A program made the translations under genes and the position numbers. This document shows, one piece after another, positions 34,432 to 42,813 of a DNA stretch of 55,197 nt. The stretch is from DASSCW01 sp036556695. Lineage in GTDB: Bacteria > Chloroflexota > Limnocylindria > QHBO01. Within the stretch, counting starts at the first letter, position 1; every line of letters begins with the position of its first letter. The DNA lies in NCBI GenBank assembly GCA_036556695.1, contig DATBIY010000088.1, positions 1-55,197 on the forward strand, in the 5' to 3' direction. The notes below the pieces were generated by a model that had not been told where the DNA came from, did no database searches, and saw nothing but the letters and a program-made list of their open reading frames with translations.

Positions 34432-35241
34432 ATGGAATCGCTCGTCACGGCCCTGTTGGTCGGCGCGCTGGTCACGCTGGGCGGCAGCGTCCTGCTCGGC
34501 TCCGTGGCCATGCTGCGCTCTGAGCTGCTGCGGCCGGCCCATTGGTCGCTGTGGCTGGCCGGCGGGCTGCTGCTGGCCGCACTGGGGGTGCGCGCGGTGA
34601 CGGCCGGGCGAGCGCCATGGAGCAACCTCCACGAGACGGCGATCGCCTTCTCCTTCGCGGTGGTGACCAGCTACGGCGTCATGCAGCACCGCATGCCCAT
34701 TGGCCGGCTGGTGCCGCTGGTGGCGGCGATCGCTGCCGGGCTGGCGTGGCTGGCGCTGGCGCAGCCGTCCGAGGTGCTGCCGCTGGTGCCGGCGCTGCAG
34801 GCGCCGCTGCTGCTGACGGTGCATGTCGGCGCGGCAATCGCCGCCTACGCGCTGGGCGGCCTGGCGTTCGCCGCCGCGCTGGCCGAGATTGCCCAGCGCC
34901 AAGCCGGTGACGCGCTCAGCTTCCTGCCGGCGGCGAGCACCGCGCGCGCGGCGGCGCATCGGGCGGTGCTCCTCGGCTTCCCCATCCTGACCGCCGCCAT
35001 CGTGCTGGGATCGGTATGGGCCAACCTGGCCTGGCGGTCCTACTGGAGCAACGATCCCAAGGAGCTGGCCGCCGCGGCCACATGGCTGGTCTACGGCGCG
35101 TACCTGCACGTGGCCACGCGTCGCGATGCCTGGGGCGCCGCCGCGCCGTGGCTGCTGGTCGCCGGCTTCGCCGGCGTGCTGTTCACCTACCTGGGGGCGG
35201 GCCTTGTCTTCGTGGGCGAGCACTCGTACGCCGGCCGCTGA
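34432..35241 (+). CDS. cytochrome c assembly protein (CcsA/CcmC-like)
   Basis: Multispanning membrane protein, 269 residues with about eight spans, of the haem-handling CcsA/CcmC superfamily. It has the haem-ligand His segments (PWSNLHETA; LLTVHVGAA) and a version of the tryptophan-rich WWD motif: ANLAWRSYWSNDPKELAAAATWLVYGAYLH. The core is usually YWSWDPKE; here the second Trp is Asn. A later His (EHSYAGR) fits the last ligand. No ccsB, resB or cytochrome c gene is nearby, so its partner must be elsewhere. Family assignment is good; activity is inferred. Confidence 0.85.
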   Translation: MESLVTALLVGALVTLGGSVLLGSVAMLRSELLRPAHWSLWLAGGLLLAALGVRAVTAGRAPWSNLHETAIAFSFAVVTSYGVMQHRMPIGRLVPLVAAIAAGLAWLALAQPSEVLPLVPALQAPLLLTVHVGAAIAAYALGGLAFAAALAEIAQRQAGDALSFLPAASTARAAAHRAVLLGFPILTAAIVLGSVWANLAWRSYWSNDPKELAAAATWLVYGAYLHVATRRDAWGAAAPWLLVAGFAGVLFTYLGAGLVFVGEHSYAGR

Positions 35242-35283
35242 ACGAGGGGCAACGCCTGCGCAGCATCAGCCGCCGGAGCAGCG

Positions 35284-36279
35284 TCAGTCCTCGAGCAGGG
35301 CGTGCACGCGGGCGCGCATGGCATCCACGTTGGGGATGATCACCCAGCCCCGGCCATCGCCCTGGTCGCCCCAGTCAAGGGCGAACTGCGGCGGCATCAG
35401 GACCTCGGCCACGTAGTCGGCCCGGGCGGCCCGTTTCGCCAGGACCATCAGCGTCCGCAGATCGCCAAGGTCCAGGTTGGTGTCGAGGCCGACCAGCGTC
35501 GGCAGCAGCTGCCCGAAATCGATGTCGGTGTTGCGGTTCGTGTACTTCCTGGCCAGCGCGCGGACGACCTGCTGCTGGCGCGCGGCGCGGGCGTAGTCGC
35601 TGTCGAAGTAGCGCGCCCGCGAGAAGTAGAGCGCCCTCTGGCCGTCGAGATGCGCCGGGCCGGGCTCCAGGTAGAGGCCCCAGCGATCCTCGCGGACCAC
35701 GGTCTGGACGTTGACCTTGATGCCGCCCACCGCGTCGACCAGCGCCACGAAGTCGTCCATGTTGACCTTGACGTAGTACGGGATCTCGATGTCCAGCAGG
35801 GCGCTCATGGCCTTTCGCAGGCCGTCGACCCCGTGGCTGTTGGCGATGGCGTTCACCTTCCCGGTCCAGGTCCGGCCGTCGCCCAGCGGCACGTCCACCA
35901 CGTCACGCGGCAGGCTGAGCATGACCACGTCCTTCTGGTCGGCGCTGACGCTGACGACCATCATGGCGTCGGTGTTGTCGCCGATGTAGCCACGCGCCCG
36001 GCGCGCCGCGCTGACGTCCTCGCCCACCACCAGCACGGTGAAGCGGTTGCCCAGCAGCTCCTCGTTGTACGGCTCCGGGGTGGGTTCCGGGGTTGGGCTG
36101 GGGGAAGGCGTCGTCGATGCGGTGGGCAAGGCGCTCGGGCTCGGCGAGACGACGGCGGCGGGCGTGGGGGTCGCCTGGTTACCACATGCCACGAAGACGA
36201 CGACCACCAGCAGGACGGCGAGGCCGGTGCTGAGGGTGCCGCGCCAGGAGGCGCGGCGACGCGCGTGCTCGGGACTCAT
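35284..36279 (-). CDS. LytR-CpsA-Psr (LCP) family protein
   Basis: Membrane-bound phosphotransferase family that ligates glycopolymers to peptidoglycan. The 331 residues have a hydrophobic segment (about 17-31) with a possible lipobox ending VAC32, a Thr/Pro/Ser-rich stalk (about 37-70), then the LCP domain: LVVGEDV, the Arg/Asp-rich RGYIGDNTDAMMVVS, LSLPRDVVD, VNMDDFVALVDAVGGI and YFSRARYFDSDYARAARQQQ. The conserved Arg/Asp residues for polyprenyl-phosphate and metal are present. A TATCAT box lies 8 bases upstream of the ATG. It may be lipid-anchored rather than held by a TM helix, which is less usual in LCP proteins. Confidence 0.9.
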   Translation of the reverse strand: MSPEHARRRASWRGTLSTGLAVLLVVVVFVACGNQATPTPAAVVSPSPSALPTASTTPSPSPTPEPTPEPYNEELLGNRFTVLVVGEDVSAARRARGYIGDNTDAMMVVSVSADQKDVVMLSLPRDVVDVPLGDGRTWTGKVNAIANSHGVDGLRKAMSALLDIEIPYYVKVNMDDFVALVDAVGGIKVNVQTVVREDRWGLYLEPGPAHLDGQRALYFSRARYFDSDYARAARQQQVVRALARKYTNRNTDIDFGQLLPTLVGLDTNLDLGDLRTLMVLAKRAARADYVAEVLMPPQFALDWGDQGDGRGWVIIPNVDAMRARVHALLED

Positions 36280-36287
36280 CGGCCGGC

Positions 36288-36293
36288 ATGATA
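36288..36293 (-). promoter_or_regulatory. leaderless -10 box for LCP gene
   Basis: TATCAT on the minus strand, 8 bases before the ATG at 36279. Confidence 0.55.
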
Positions 36294-36316
36294 CCCGCCC
36301 GCGACGGCGGGTCGGC

Positions 36317-36322
36317 TAGGCT
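36317..36322 (+). promoter_or_regulatory. leaderless -10 box for YjbQ gene
   Basis: TAGGCT, 8 bases before the ATG at 36331; divergent from the LCP promoter 23 bases away. Confidence 0.5.
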
Positions 36323-36330
36323 CTGCGCCG

Positions 36331-36744
36331 ATGGAGTCTCGCGACCTGACGGTGCCTACCGGCTCGCGCCGGGGCGTCTTCGACATCACCGCCGCGTGCG
36401 CCGAGTTCGTTCGCGACACGGCGGATGGCGCCGATGGGCTGCTGAACGTCTTCGTGCCGCATGCGACGGCGGGCGTCGTGATCATGGAGGTCGGCAGCGG
36501 CTCCGACGACGACCTGCTGGAGGCCCTGGACCGGCTGCTGCCGCGCGACGACCGCTGGCGGCACCGCCACGGCTCCGCGGGGCACGGTGCCGACCACGTC
36601 CTGCCGCTGCTGATTCCGCCGTCGCTCAGCGTGCCGGTGCAGGAGGGCCGGCTGGTGCTGGGAACGTGGCAGTCCATCACGCTGGTCGATCCCAACCCTG
36701 ACAACCGGCAGCGGACGGTGCGGCTCAGCTTTCTGGCGGGCTGA
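36331..36744 (+). CDS. YjbQ/UPF0047 family protein
   Basis: A 137-residue protein of the YjbQ family, a small trimeric beta-fold. Conserved features are VPHATAGVVIMEVGS, the DxDDLL helix, HGSAGHGADHVLPLLIPPS, VPVQEGRLVLGTWQSITLVD and NRQRTVRLSF. Some members have weak thiamine phosphate synthase activity, but the physiological role is unsettled. It appears leaderless. Its last 20 bases overlap the 3-prime end of the convergent yyaL-like gene. Confidence 0.9.
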   Translation: MESRDLTVPTGSRRGVFDITAACAEFVRDTADGADGLLNVFVPHATAGVVIMEVGSGSDDDLLEALDRLLPRDDRWRHRHGSAGHGADHVLPLLIPPSLSVPVQEGRLVLGTWQSITLVDPNPDNRQRTVRLSFLAG

Positions 36745-38761
36745 TACCCAGGCGGGCGATGTGCTCAGCCACCTCGGCGGGATCGCTGGTCGGCCGGTCG
36801 CAGGCGTAGCCGCGACAGACGTAGGCGGTGGCGTCACTTGCCGCCTTGCCCTCGAAGAGCGGCCAGCCGGCATACGGCGCGCCAGGCGGCAGCGCGGCGA
36901 TCACAAGGTCGGGCACGTACCGCTGCGTTGCCGCTCGGCGCAGGGCCGCGGTCTGCGCGCTCTCCGCGCCGGCAACAACCACGTCCACCTGCTCTTCCAG
37001 CGCACGGTCGGCCGCGGCCAGCATCCGCCCGAAGGCGATTGGCTGGCGGTCGAGGACCGGCTGCACGGCGCGCAGGATGGCCCGCGCCCGGCGGTCGTAG
37101 TCCGGCTCGCCGGTGAGCAGCGCCAGCCGCAGCATGACGTCCGCCGCGGCCGCGTTGGCGGATGGCGTGGCGTTGTCCAGCAGAGAGCGCGGCCGCGCGA
37201 CCGTGCGATCGTGCTCAGCGGCGGTGTCAAAGAGCGTGCCGCTGGCCTCGTCCCAGAAGTCGGCCAGCAGCCGATCGATCAGCCGCCGCGCCAGGAGCAG
37301 GTCGTCCGCATCCCCCAGCGCGGCGTGGGCCGCGAGTAATCCATCGGCCAGGTTGGCGTAATCCTCGGCGAAGGCCGGCGTGTGTGCCCTGCCGTCGCGG
37401 GCGGTGCGCCACAGCCGGTCATCGTCCCGCAGCAGCGTGCCGCGCACGAACGCCGTGAGCGCGCGCGCGGCCGCGAGGTAGTCGACCTCGTCGAGCACGA
37501 GTGCGGCGTCTGCCACGGCCTGCAGGGCCATGCCGTTCCAGCTGGCCAGCTGCTTGTCGTCGCGGGCCGGCCGAACACGCTGCTCGCGCTCGGCCAGCAG
37601 CGCGGCGCGCGCCTGCTCCACGACCGCTGGATCGGGGGCGGGACCGGTCGCGTGCAGGATGGTCCGCCCCTCCCAGTTGCCCTCCGCTTGCACGTCCCAG
37701 TGCGCGCGCAGCGCGGCCACGTCATCGGCGCCCAGGCCGGCGTCAGCCAGCACCCCGTCGAACTCCTCGGAGGTCCAGGTGTAGAAGCGGCCCTCCTCGC
37801 CCTCGCTGTCGGCATCCAGCGCGGATGCGAGGCCGCCGTCTGTCCGGAGCTCGCGCAGGATGAAGTCGATGGTCCGGCGCGCCACCGTGGCGTAGCGCTC
37901 GTCGCCCGTCGCGCGGAACGCCTCCAGGTAGCAGTGCGCCAGCTGCGCGTTGTCGTACAGCATCTTCTCGAAGTGAGGCGCCAGCCAGCGAGCGTCTGTA
38001 CTGTAGCGGGCGAATCCGCCGCCCAGCTGGTCGTGGATGCCGCCATCGGCCATGCGATCGAGCGTGACGGTCACCATGCGCAGAGTCGCCGGATCGCCGC
38101 TGTGCCGCCACGCGCGCAGCAGGAACTCGAGCACCATGGGCGCCGGGAACTTTGGTGCGCCGCCGAATCCACCGTGCACCGGGTCGAACGCCTGCGCCAG
38201 CCGGGCCACCGCCCGCTCGAGCTGGGCACGCTCCGGATCCGCCGCTCCGGTGCGCACCGAAAGCTGCTCCCGGAGGTGGGCAGCCAACTGGGTGCCCTGC
38301 TGCTCGACGTCCGCTCGGCGGTTGCGGTACGCGTCGTTGATCGCCTCCAGCACGCGCCGGAAGGCCGGCAGGCCGTGACGGTCATCGGGCGGGAAGTAGG
38401 TGCCGCCGAAGAAGGGTCGCAGGTCGGGGGTGAGGAAGACGCTCATCGGCCATCCGCCGCCACCGGTCATGGCCTGCACCGCCGCCATGTAGACGTCGTC
38501 CAGGTCCGGCCGCTCCTCGCGATCGACCTTGATGGGCACGAAGTCGCGGTTCAGCTGCTCCGCGGTCTCTGCGTCCTCGAAGGACTCGTGGGCCATGACA
38601 TGGCACCAGTGACAGGCCGAATAGCCGATGGACAGGAAGATGGGCCGATCCAGCTCCCTCGCCCGTTCCAGCGCCTCGGGCCCCCACGGGTACCAGTCGA
38701 CCGGATTCTCCGCGTGCTGCAGCAGGTACGGGCTCGTCTCGCGCGCCAGCCGGTTCGTCAC
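36725..38761 (-). CDS. YyaL-like thioredoxin-domain protein (DUF255)
   Basis: A 678-residue protein with an N-terminal thioredoxin-like domain and a long (alpha/alpha)6-barrel region. The family start NRLARETSPYLLQHAENPVDW, the redox-like CHWCHVM (about residues 50-56) and GWPMSVFLTPDLRPFFGGTY are diagnostic. Role uncertain; the toroid resembles epimerases or hydrolases of sugars (renin-binding-protein fold). Start is GTG; the bases around it form an inverted repeat (CACAC and GTGTG flanking TCAGC) and a CACACT box lies 6 bases upstream. Length is standard for the family. Confidence 0.92.
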   Translation of the reverse strand: MTNRLARETSPYLLQHAENPVDWYPWGPEALERARELDRPIFLSIGYSACHWCHVMAHESFEDAETAEQLNRDFVPIKVDREERPDLDDVYMAAVQAMTGGGGWPMSVFLTPDLRPFFGGTYFPPDDRHGLPAFRRVLEAINDAYRNRRADVEQQGTQLAAHLREQLSVRTGAADPERAQLERAVARLAQAFDPVHGGFGGAPKFPAPMVLEFLLRAWRHSGDPATLRMVTVTLDRMADGGIHDQLGGGFARYSTDARWLAPHFEKMLYDNAQLAHCYLEAFRATGDERYATVARRTIDFILRELRTDGGLASALDADSEGEEGRFYTWTSEEFDGVLADAGLGADDVAALRAHWDVQAEGNWEGRTILHATGPAPDPAVVEQARAALLAEREQRVRPARDDKQLASWNGMALQAVADAALVLDEVDYLAAARALTAFVRGTLLRDDDRLWRTARDGRAHTPAFAEDYANLADGLLAAHAALGDADDLLLARRLIDRLLADFWDEASGTLFDTAAEHDRTVARPRSLLDNATPSANAAAADVMLRLALLTGEPDYDRRARAILRAVQPVLDRQPIAFGRMLAAADRALEEQVDVVVAGAESAQTAALRRAATQRYVPDLVIAALPPGAPYAGWPLFEGKAASDATAYVCRGYACDRPTSDPAEVAEHIARLGISPPES

Positions 38762-38815
38762 ACGCTGAGTGTGTCACCTTGAGCAATGGGGCGGGACGAA
38801 GCCCTCCCGTTGCTG

Positions 38816-39511
38816 CTACTGCGCTCCCGGCAGGGCGGTGACCGTCAGGTTGCTCGGCGCGTTTTGGCCCAGGCAGGGGGGAACCGGATCCGCTCCGTCG
38901 CCTGGCGCCGCAATCGCAGTCCAGTGCGTCCCCTCTTCCACCGACACCGACAGCCCAACCGGAGGTGCAGGCCTGTCGCCGCACCAATTGCTCCAAACCA
39001 CCGAGTACGCATGAAGATCGCCCGCGCGTACCTCGATGACATCGCGCGACATCGGCTGAGGGATTTCGCTCGTGATCAAGGTGTTTCCGTCGACGTCGGA
39101 CATCCGGGCAGCGATGTCGGAGGGAATCAGAGCACAGGTCGCGTGGTCCTGGGCTAGTTGCACGGTGACAACTGTTCCGCGCGACCCGGCGGCTCCGCCC
39201 CAGCGTTCGGCGGACATCGTAAGGCCGTCATTTGTGCAGACCGGCATGCCTCCAATCACCGACGGGACTAGCGTCGGCGAGGGAGATCCATCCGCGCCAA
39301 CGTCCGGGCCCTCGTTGCCGCCAAGCATTGCGCCGACAACAGCGACAGCCACAATGCCGGCGGCGGCCGGAATGACGGCTGCGAATCGCAGGCCGCGCGA
39401 CGGACGTGGGGTGCGCCCGTCGGGGGACGGCGGCAGGCCGTGGGCGATGTAGCCCCGCTCGCGTGGACCGGTCTCCGAGCGCAGGCGGCGCTCCAGATCG
39501 CTGTCGTTCAT
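38816..39511 (-). CDS. sigma-factor-linked membrane protein, DUF4232-like outer domain
   Basis: A 231-residue single-span protein: cytoplasmic N-terminus (about 1-43), transmembrane helix (44-65), and an outer domain with four cysteines (VCTNDG, TCALIP, NWCGD, PPCLGQ) that could form two disulfides, as in DUF4232 domains of actinobacterial surface proteins. It starts 2 bases after the sigma factor gene, the position of an anti-sigma factor. The N-terminal segment is short and lacks the HxxxCxxC zinc motif, so if it is an anti-sigma factor it is of a non-canonical type. Role inferred only from context. Confidence 0.7.
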   Translation of the reverse strand: MNDSDLERRLRSETGPRERGYIAHGLPPSPDGRTPRPSRGLRFAAVIPAAAGIVAVAVVGAMLGGNEGPDVGADGSPSPTLVPSVIGGMPVCTNDGLTMSAERWGGAAGSRGTVVTVQLAQDHATCALIPSDIAARMSDVDGNTLITSEIPQPMSRDVIEVRAGDLHAYSVVWSNWCGDRPAPPVGLSVSVEEGTHWTAIAAPGDGADPVPPCLGQNAPSNLTVTALPGAQ

Positions 39512-39513
39512 GG

Positions 39514-40059
39514 TCAGCTCTCCTCGCCGAGCCGCGCCCGAAGGGCGTCGAGCGCTCGGCTGACGTGGCTGCGCGCCGAGGGAGCCGCGATCCCCAGGAT
39601 GCGGCCGATATCCTCGAACGGCAGATCAACTCGATAGCGAAGGTAGATCGCCAGGCGCTGGCGCTCCGGGAGGGTTTCGACGGCCTCCCACACGGCCAGG
39701 CGCTCGGCGTGATCAACAGTCGACGAGCGCGCCGGCTGTGAACCGATGCGCTCGGTCAGCAGCCGGATGCGTCGCCGCAGGCGATGGCGGTCCATGGCCA
39801 GCCTGTAGAGCGTCCGGAACGCCCAGGCGTCGGGCCGCTCGATTGCCTGACCGTCGCGCAACGCGCTCCAGAGGCGCAGCAGCGTCTCCTGGACGGCGTC
39901 ATCGGCCTCCTCTGGCGTCAGGCCTGCATGCCGGGCGAGGCCCCAGAGCTCCGCTCCTCGGTCGGCCTGCAGGCCCACGATCGTGTCGCGCAGGGCATCG
40001 GCTCCGACTGAGGCCGCATCGGCCAGGTCGTACGGTGGATCCATGGCGCCCGTGATCAT
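39514..40059 (-). CDS. sigma-70 family (ECF-like) RNA polymerase sigma factor
   Basis: A 181-residue sigma factor with region 2 (about 25-95; EADDAVQETLLRLWSAL, WAFRTLYRLAMDRHRLRRR) and region 4 (about 115-175; LPERQRLAIYLRYRVDLPFEDIGRILGIAAPSARSHVSRAL, helix-turn-helix). Regions 1 and 3 are absent, as in ECF sigma factors. GGAGGG precedes the ATG. Co-transcribed with the following membrane protein, its probable regulator. Target promoters cannot be identified from the window; no convincing ECF-type GGAAC box is seen upstream of the pair. Confidence 0.92.
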   Translation of the reverse strand: MITGAMDPPYDLADAASVGADALRDTIVGLQADRGAELWGLARHAGLTPEEADDAVQETLLRLWSALRDGQAIERPDAWAFRTLYRLAMDRHRLRRRIRLLTERIGSQPARSSTVDHAERLAVWEAVETLPERQRLAIYLRYRVDLPFEDIGRILGIAAPSARSHVSRALDALRARLGEES

Positions 40060-40099
40060 GGCCCTCCGACGCGCGGATGGGCCGAAACGTTGAACGCGC

Positions 40100-42019
40100 C
40101 TAGACCGGCGGTTCGCCGATGGGCTGCTCGGACGCGAACTGCTCGGCGTAGAGGCGGGCGTAGAGGCCTTCGTGGCGGATCAGCTCGTCGTGCGTGCCGC
40201 GCTCCAGGATGCGCCCACGGTCGTAGACCAGGATCTGGTTGGCGCGCAGGATGGTCGACAGCCGGTGGGCGATGGCGATGGTGGTGCGGCCCTCCATCAG
40301 CCGGTTGAGCGCGGCCTGGATGAGCCGCTCGCTGACCGTGTCGAGCGCGGAGGTGGCTTCGTCCAGGATGAGTACCCGCGGGTCCTTGAGCAGCACGCGG
40401 GCGATGGCCACGCGCTGCTTCTCGCCGCCGGAGAGCTTGTAGCCGCGCTCGCCGACGATGGTGTCGTAGCCCTCGGGCAGCTCCATGATGCGGTCGTGGA
40501 TGGCGGCGGCCCGGGCAGCTGCCTCGATCTCCTCCATGGTGGCGTCGGGGCGGGCGTAGCGCAGGTTCTCGAGCACCGAGTTGTGGAAGAGATAGGTCTC
40601 CTGGGTGACCACGCCGATCTCACGGCCCAGCGACTCGAGAGTGATGCCGCGCACGTCGCGACCGTCGATCCTCACAGCTCCGCGGTCGACGTCGTAGAGC
40701 CGCGGGATGAGGTAGGTGGTCGTCGTCTTGCCGGAGCCCGACGGACCGACGAGGGCCACCAGCTGGCCGGGGCGCGCCTCGAACGTGATGTCCTCCAGGC
40801 CGAACGGCTGGATGGGCAGCGGCACGGCGCGGCCATCGGCCTCCGCCTGGTCGGCCTCGGCCTCGGCGGCGACCTGGATGGAGGTCTTCGGGTAGCGGAA
40901 CGAGACGTCCTCGAAGCGGACCTCGCCGCGCATGGCGCGGGGATCGAGGGCGACCGCGTCCGGCGCGTCGCGGATGTCCTGCTCCATCTCCAGGTACTCG
41001 AAGATGCGGTCGAACAATGCCAGGGCCCCCTGGATCTCGACCTGGACGTTGAGGAGCTGGCCCAGCGGGAAGAAGAGCCGGCTCTGGAGCGTGGTGAAGG
41101 CCACGATGGTGCCCACGCTGACGTTCGTGTCGCCGTTGATGATCAGCGAGCCGGCGAGCAGGTAGACGAACGCCGGGGCGATGCTGAAGAACGTGCCGAT
41201 CATGGCGAAGAACCAGCGGCCGATCATCTGCTGCCGGATCTGCAGGTCGCCCAGCCGTCGCGACTCACGACGGAAGCGCTCGATGCTGGCGCGCTGCTGG
41301 CCGAACGTCTTCGACAGCAGGATGCCCGACACGCTGAGCGACTCCTCGGTGATGGCGCTGACCTCGGCCAGCGAGCGCTGGGTCATGCCGCTCACCTCGC
41401 GGCGGACGCGCCCCACCCGGTACGTGATGTAGGCGAACACCGGCAGCATGCCCAGCGACAGGATGGTCAGCCGCCAGTCCAGGATGAGCATGGCGACCAC
41501 CGTGGTGGCCACGGTGGCGAAGTTCGACAGCAGGGATGCGGCGGTATCGGTGACCACCGACTGCACCCCGTTCACGTCGTTGCCGATGCGGCTCTGGATC
41601 TCGCCGGTGCGCGTTTCGGTGAAGAAGCGCAGCGGCATCCACTGCAGGTGGGTGTAAAGGGCCAGCCGCAGGTCGTCCATCACGCGCTGGCCGACCACGT
41701 TCGACAGGAAGGACTGCCAGACGCCGATGCCCGACGACAGGAAGGGCAGCACGATCATCAGCGCGCACTGCAGGTAGAGGAGGTTGATGTCCTGCGGGCC
41801 GAGCAGGTTGTCGATGACCAGCTTCAGCAGGATGGGGTTGACCACGCCGATGCTGACGCTGACCAGGATGAGCGCCGCGATCAGCAGCAGGCGGCCGCGG
41901 TACGGCCGGAAGAAACCGGCGATCAGGCGCAGCGTGCGCGGACCGCTGCCCGGGCGCGCCGTCAGATCCGGCTCCGGGCCGCCGCCGAATGCCCCGCGGC
42001 CCATGCCCCTGCCGCGCAT
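40100..42019 (-). CDS. ABC exporter, fused transmembrane and ATPase domains
   Basis: Half-transporter of the lipid/multidrug exporter class (MsbA/LmrA/BmrA type), 639 residues: N-terminal Gly-rich leader, six spans (about 32-325), then an ATPase with Walker A GPSGSGKTTT, Q-loop VTQETYLF, signature LSGGEKQR, Walker B VLILDEATSALD and H-loop IAHRLS. An unusual 30-residue acidic, Ala-rich insertion (QVAAEAEADQAEADG) sits just before the ATPase core. Its ATG overlaps the stop of a PIG-L deacetylase gene (TGATG), so the two are co-translated; cargo processed by the deacetylase is one possibility. Confidence 0.93.
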   Translation of the reverse strand: MRGRGMGRGAFGGGPEPDLTARPGSGPRTLRLIAGFFRPYRGRLLLIAALILVSVSIGVVNPILLKLVIDNLLGPQDINLLYLQCALMIVLPFLSSGIGVWQSFLSNVVGQRVMDDLRLALYTHLQWMPLRFFTETRTGEIQSRIGNDVNGVQSVVTDTAASLLSNFATVATTVVAMLILDWRLTILSLGMLPVFAYITYRVGRVRREVSGMTQRSLAEVSAITEESLSVSGILLSKTFGQQRASIERFRRESRRLGDLQIRQQMIGRWFFAMIGTFFSIAPAFVYLLAGSLIINGDTNVSVGTIVAFTTLQSRLFFPLGQLLNVQVEIQGALALFDRIFEYLEMEQDIRDAPDAVALDPRAMRGEVRFEDVSFRYPKTSIQVAAEAEADQAEADGRAVPLPIQPFGLEDITFEARPGQLVALVGPSGSGKTTTTYLIPRLYDVDRGAVRIDGRDVRGITLESLGREIGVVTQETYLFHNSVLENLRYARPDATMEEIEAAARAAAIHDRIMELPEGYDTIVGERGYKLSGGEKQRVAIARVLLKDPRVLILDEATSALDTVSERLIQAALNRLMEGRTTIAIAHRLSTILRANQILVYDRGRILERGTHDELIRHEGLYARLYAEQFASEQPIGEPPV

Positions 42020-42747
42020 CAGGACAGGTCGATCGACAGGAAGGCCTGGGCCATGGGCAGGTCAACCAGCCTGCCTGCCTCGCCGATGCGCTCGCGGACC
42101 CGCGCCTCGACCTCGGCCCAGTCGTCGAACTGGCTGACGTGGCAGCGCAGCGCCTGCAGGCCGACGTCGAGCGTCTCGGAGACGTCGATCCACAGGTTCG
42201 CGCGCTCGACGCCGGTGACCAGCACCTGGCGCACCTTCCACGGCTCCAGCCCCTCGTCAAGCAGCTCCGGGAAGTTGAGGCGATCGCGGGCCGCCGGATA
42301 GACCGCGGCCAGCGTGGCCTCGCCGGTGGCCAAATGGTCCGGATGCGCGATGTACGGGTTGCCGTCATCGCGGCGCTGCCAGTTCTGGGCGATGACCAGC
42401 TCGGGCCGGAAGCGGCGGATCTGGCGCACGATGTCGCGCCGCAGGTCCAGGCTTGGCGCCAGGTAGCCGTCCGGATAGCCGAGATGCACGATCTCGCCCA
42501 CCCCCAGCACGTCCGCTGCGGCCCGCTGCTCGGCGATGCGGGTGGCCGCCAGCTGCTCGGGCGTGACCGCCGGGTCGTCGGTGCCCTTGCCGCCGTCGGT
42601 GGTCACCACGTAGTGCACCTGCACGCCGCGCCGCGTGAGGGCGGCGATCGCGGGCGCGGCACCGAACTCGGCGTCGTCCGGATGGCTGAAGATCACCAGG
42701 GCTCGCTCGAGCGGCTCGAGCAGCTCCTGACGCTGCAGGTCGTTCAT
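42019..42747 (-). CDS. PIG-L/LmbE family deacetylase, second copy
   Basis: Zinc-dependent deacetylase family, 242 residues. The metal site is VIFSHPDDAEFGAAP (SHPDD followed by Glu two residues on) and the third ligand segment IAHPDHLATGEAT is clear. Differs well from the PIG-L at 31961 in length and motif, so they are not recent duplicates. It overlaps the ABC exporter gene by its stop. TACCAT lies 10 bases before the ATG. Substrate unknown; GlcNAc conjugates are the family norm. Confidence 0.88.
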   Translation of the reverse strand: MNDLQRQELLEPLERALVIFSHPDDAEFGAAPAIAALTRRGVQVHYVVTTDGGKGTDDPAVTPEQLAATRIAEQRAAADVLGVGEIVHLGYPDGYLAPSLDLRRDIVRQIRRFRPELVIAQNWQRRDDGNPYIAHPDHLATGEATLAAVYPAARDRLNFPELLDEGLEPWKVRQVLVTGVERANLWIDVSETLDVGLQALRCHVSQFDDWAEVEARVRERIGEAGRLVDLPMAQAFLSIDLS

Positions 42748-42757
42748 CGGGTGGGAG

Positions 42758-42763
42758 ATGGTA
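42758..42763 (-). promoter_or_regulatory. -10 box for PIG-L/ABC exporter operon
   Basis: TACCAT on the minus strand, 10 bases before the ATG at 42747; no ribosome binding site lies in between. Confidence 0.45.
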
Positions 42764-42794
42764 CGCCGGATTGACCGATTCCGCGGCCGCTCCG

Positions 42795-42813
42795 CATACT
42801 GCCCTCCAGTATG
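42795..42813 (+). promoter_or_regulatory. CsoR/RcnR-type operator overlapping the start codon
   Basis: CATACTGCCCTCCAGTATG: perfect 7-base inverted arms around CCCTC. It matches the known TACT-N-C6-AGTA pattern of CsoR/RcnR family operators with one C replaced by T. The right arm contains the ATG at 42811, and CATACT at 42795-42800 can serve as -10, so bound repressor would block transcription of its own gene. Confidence 0.7.
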
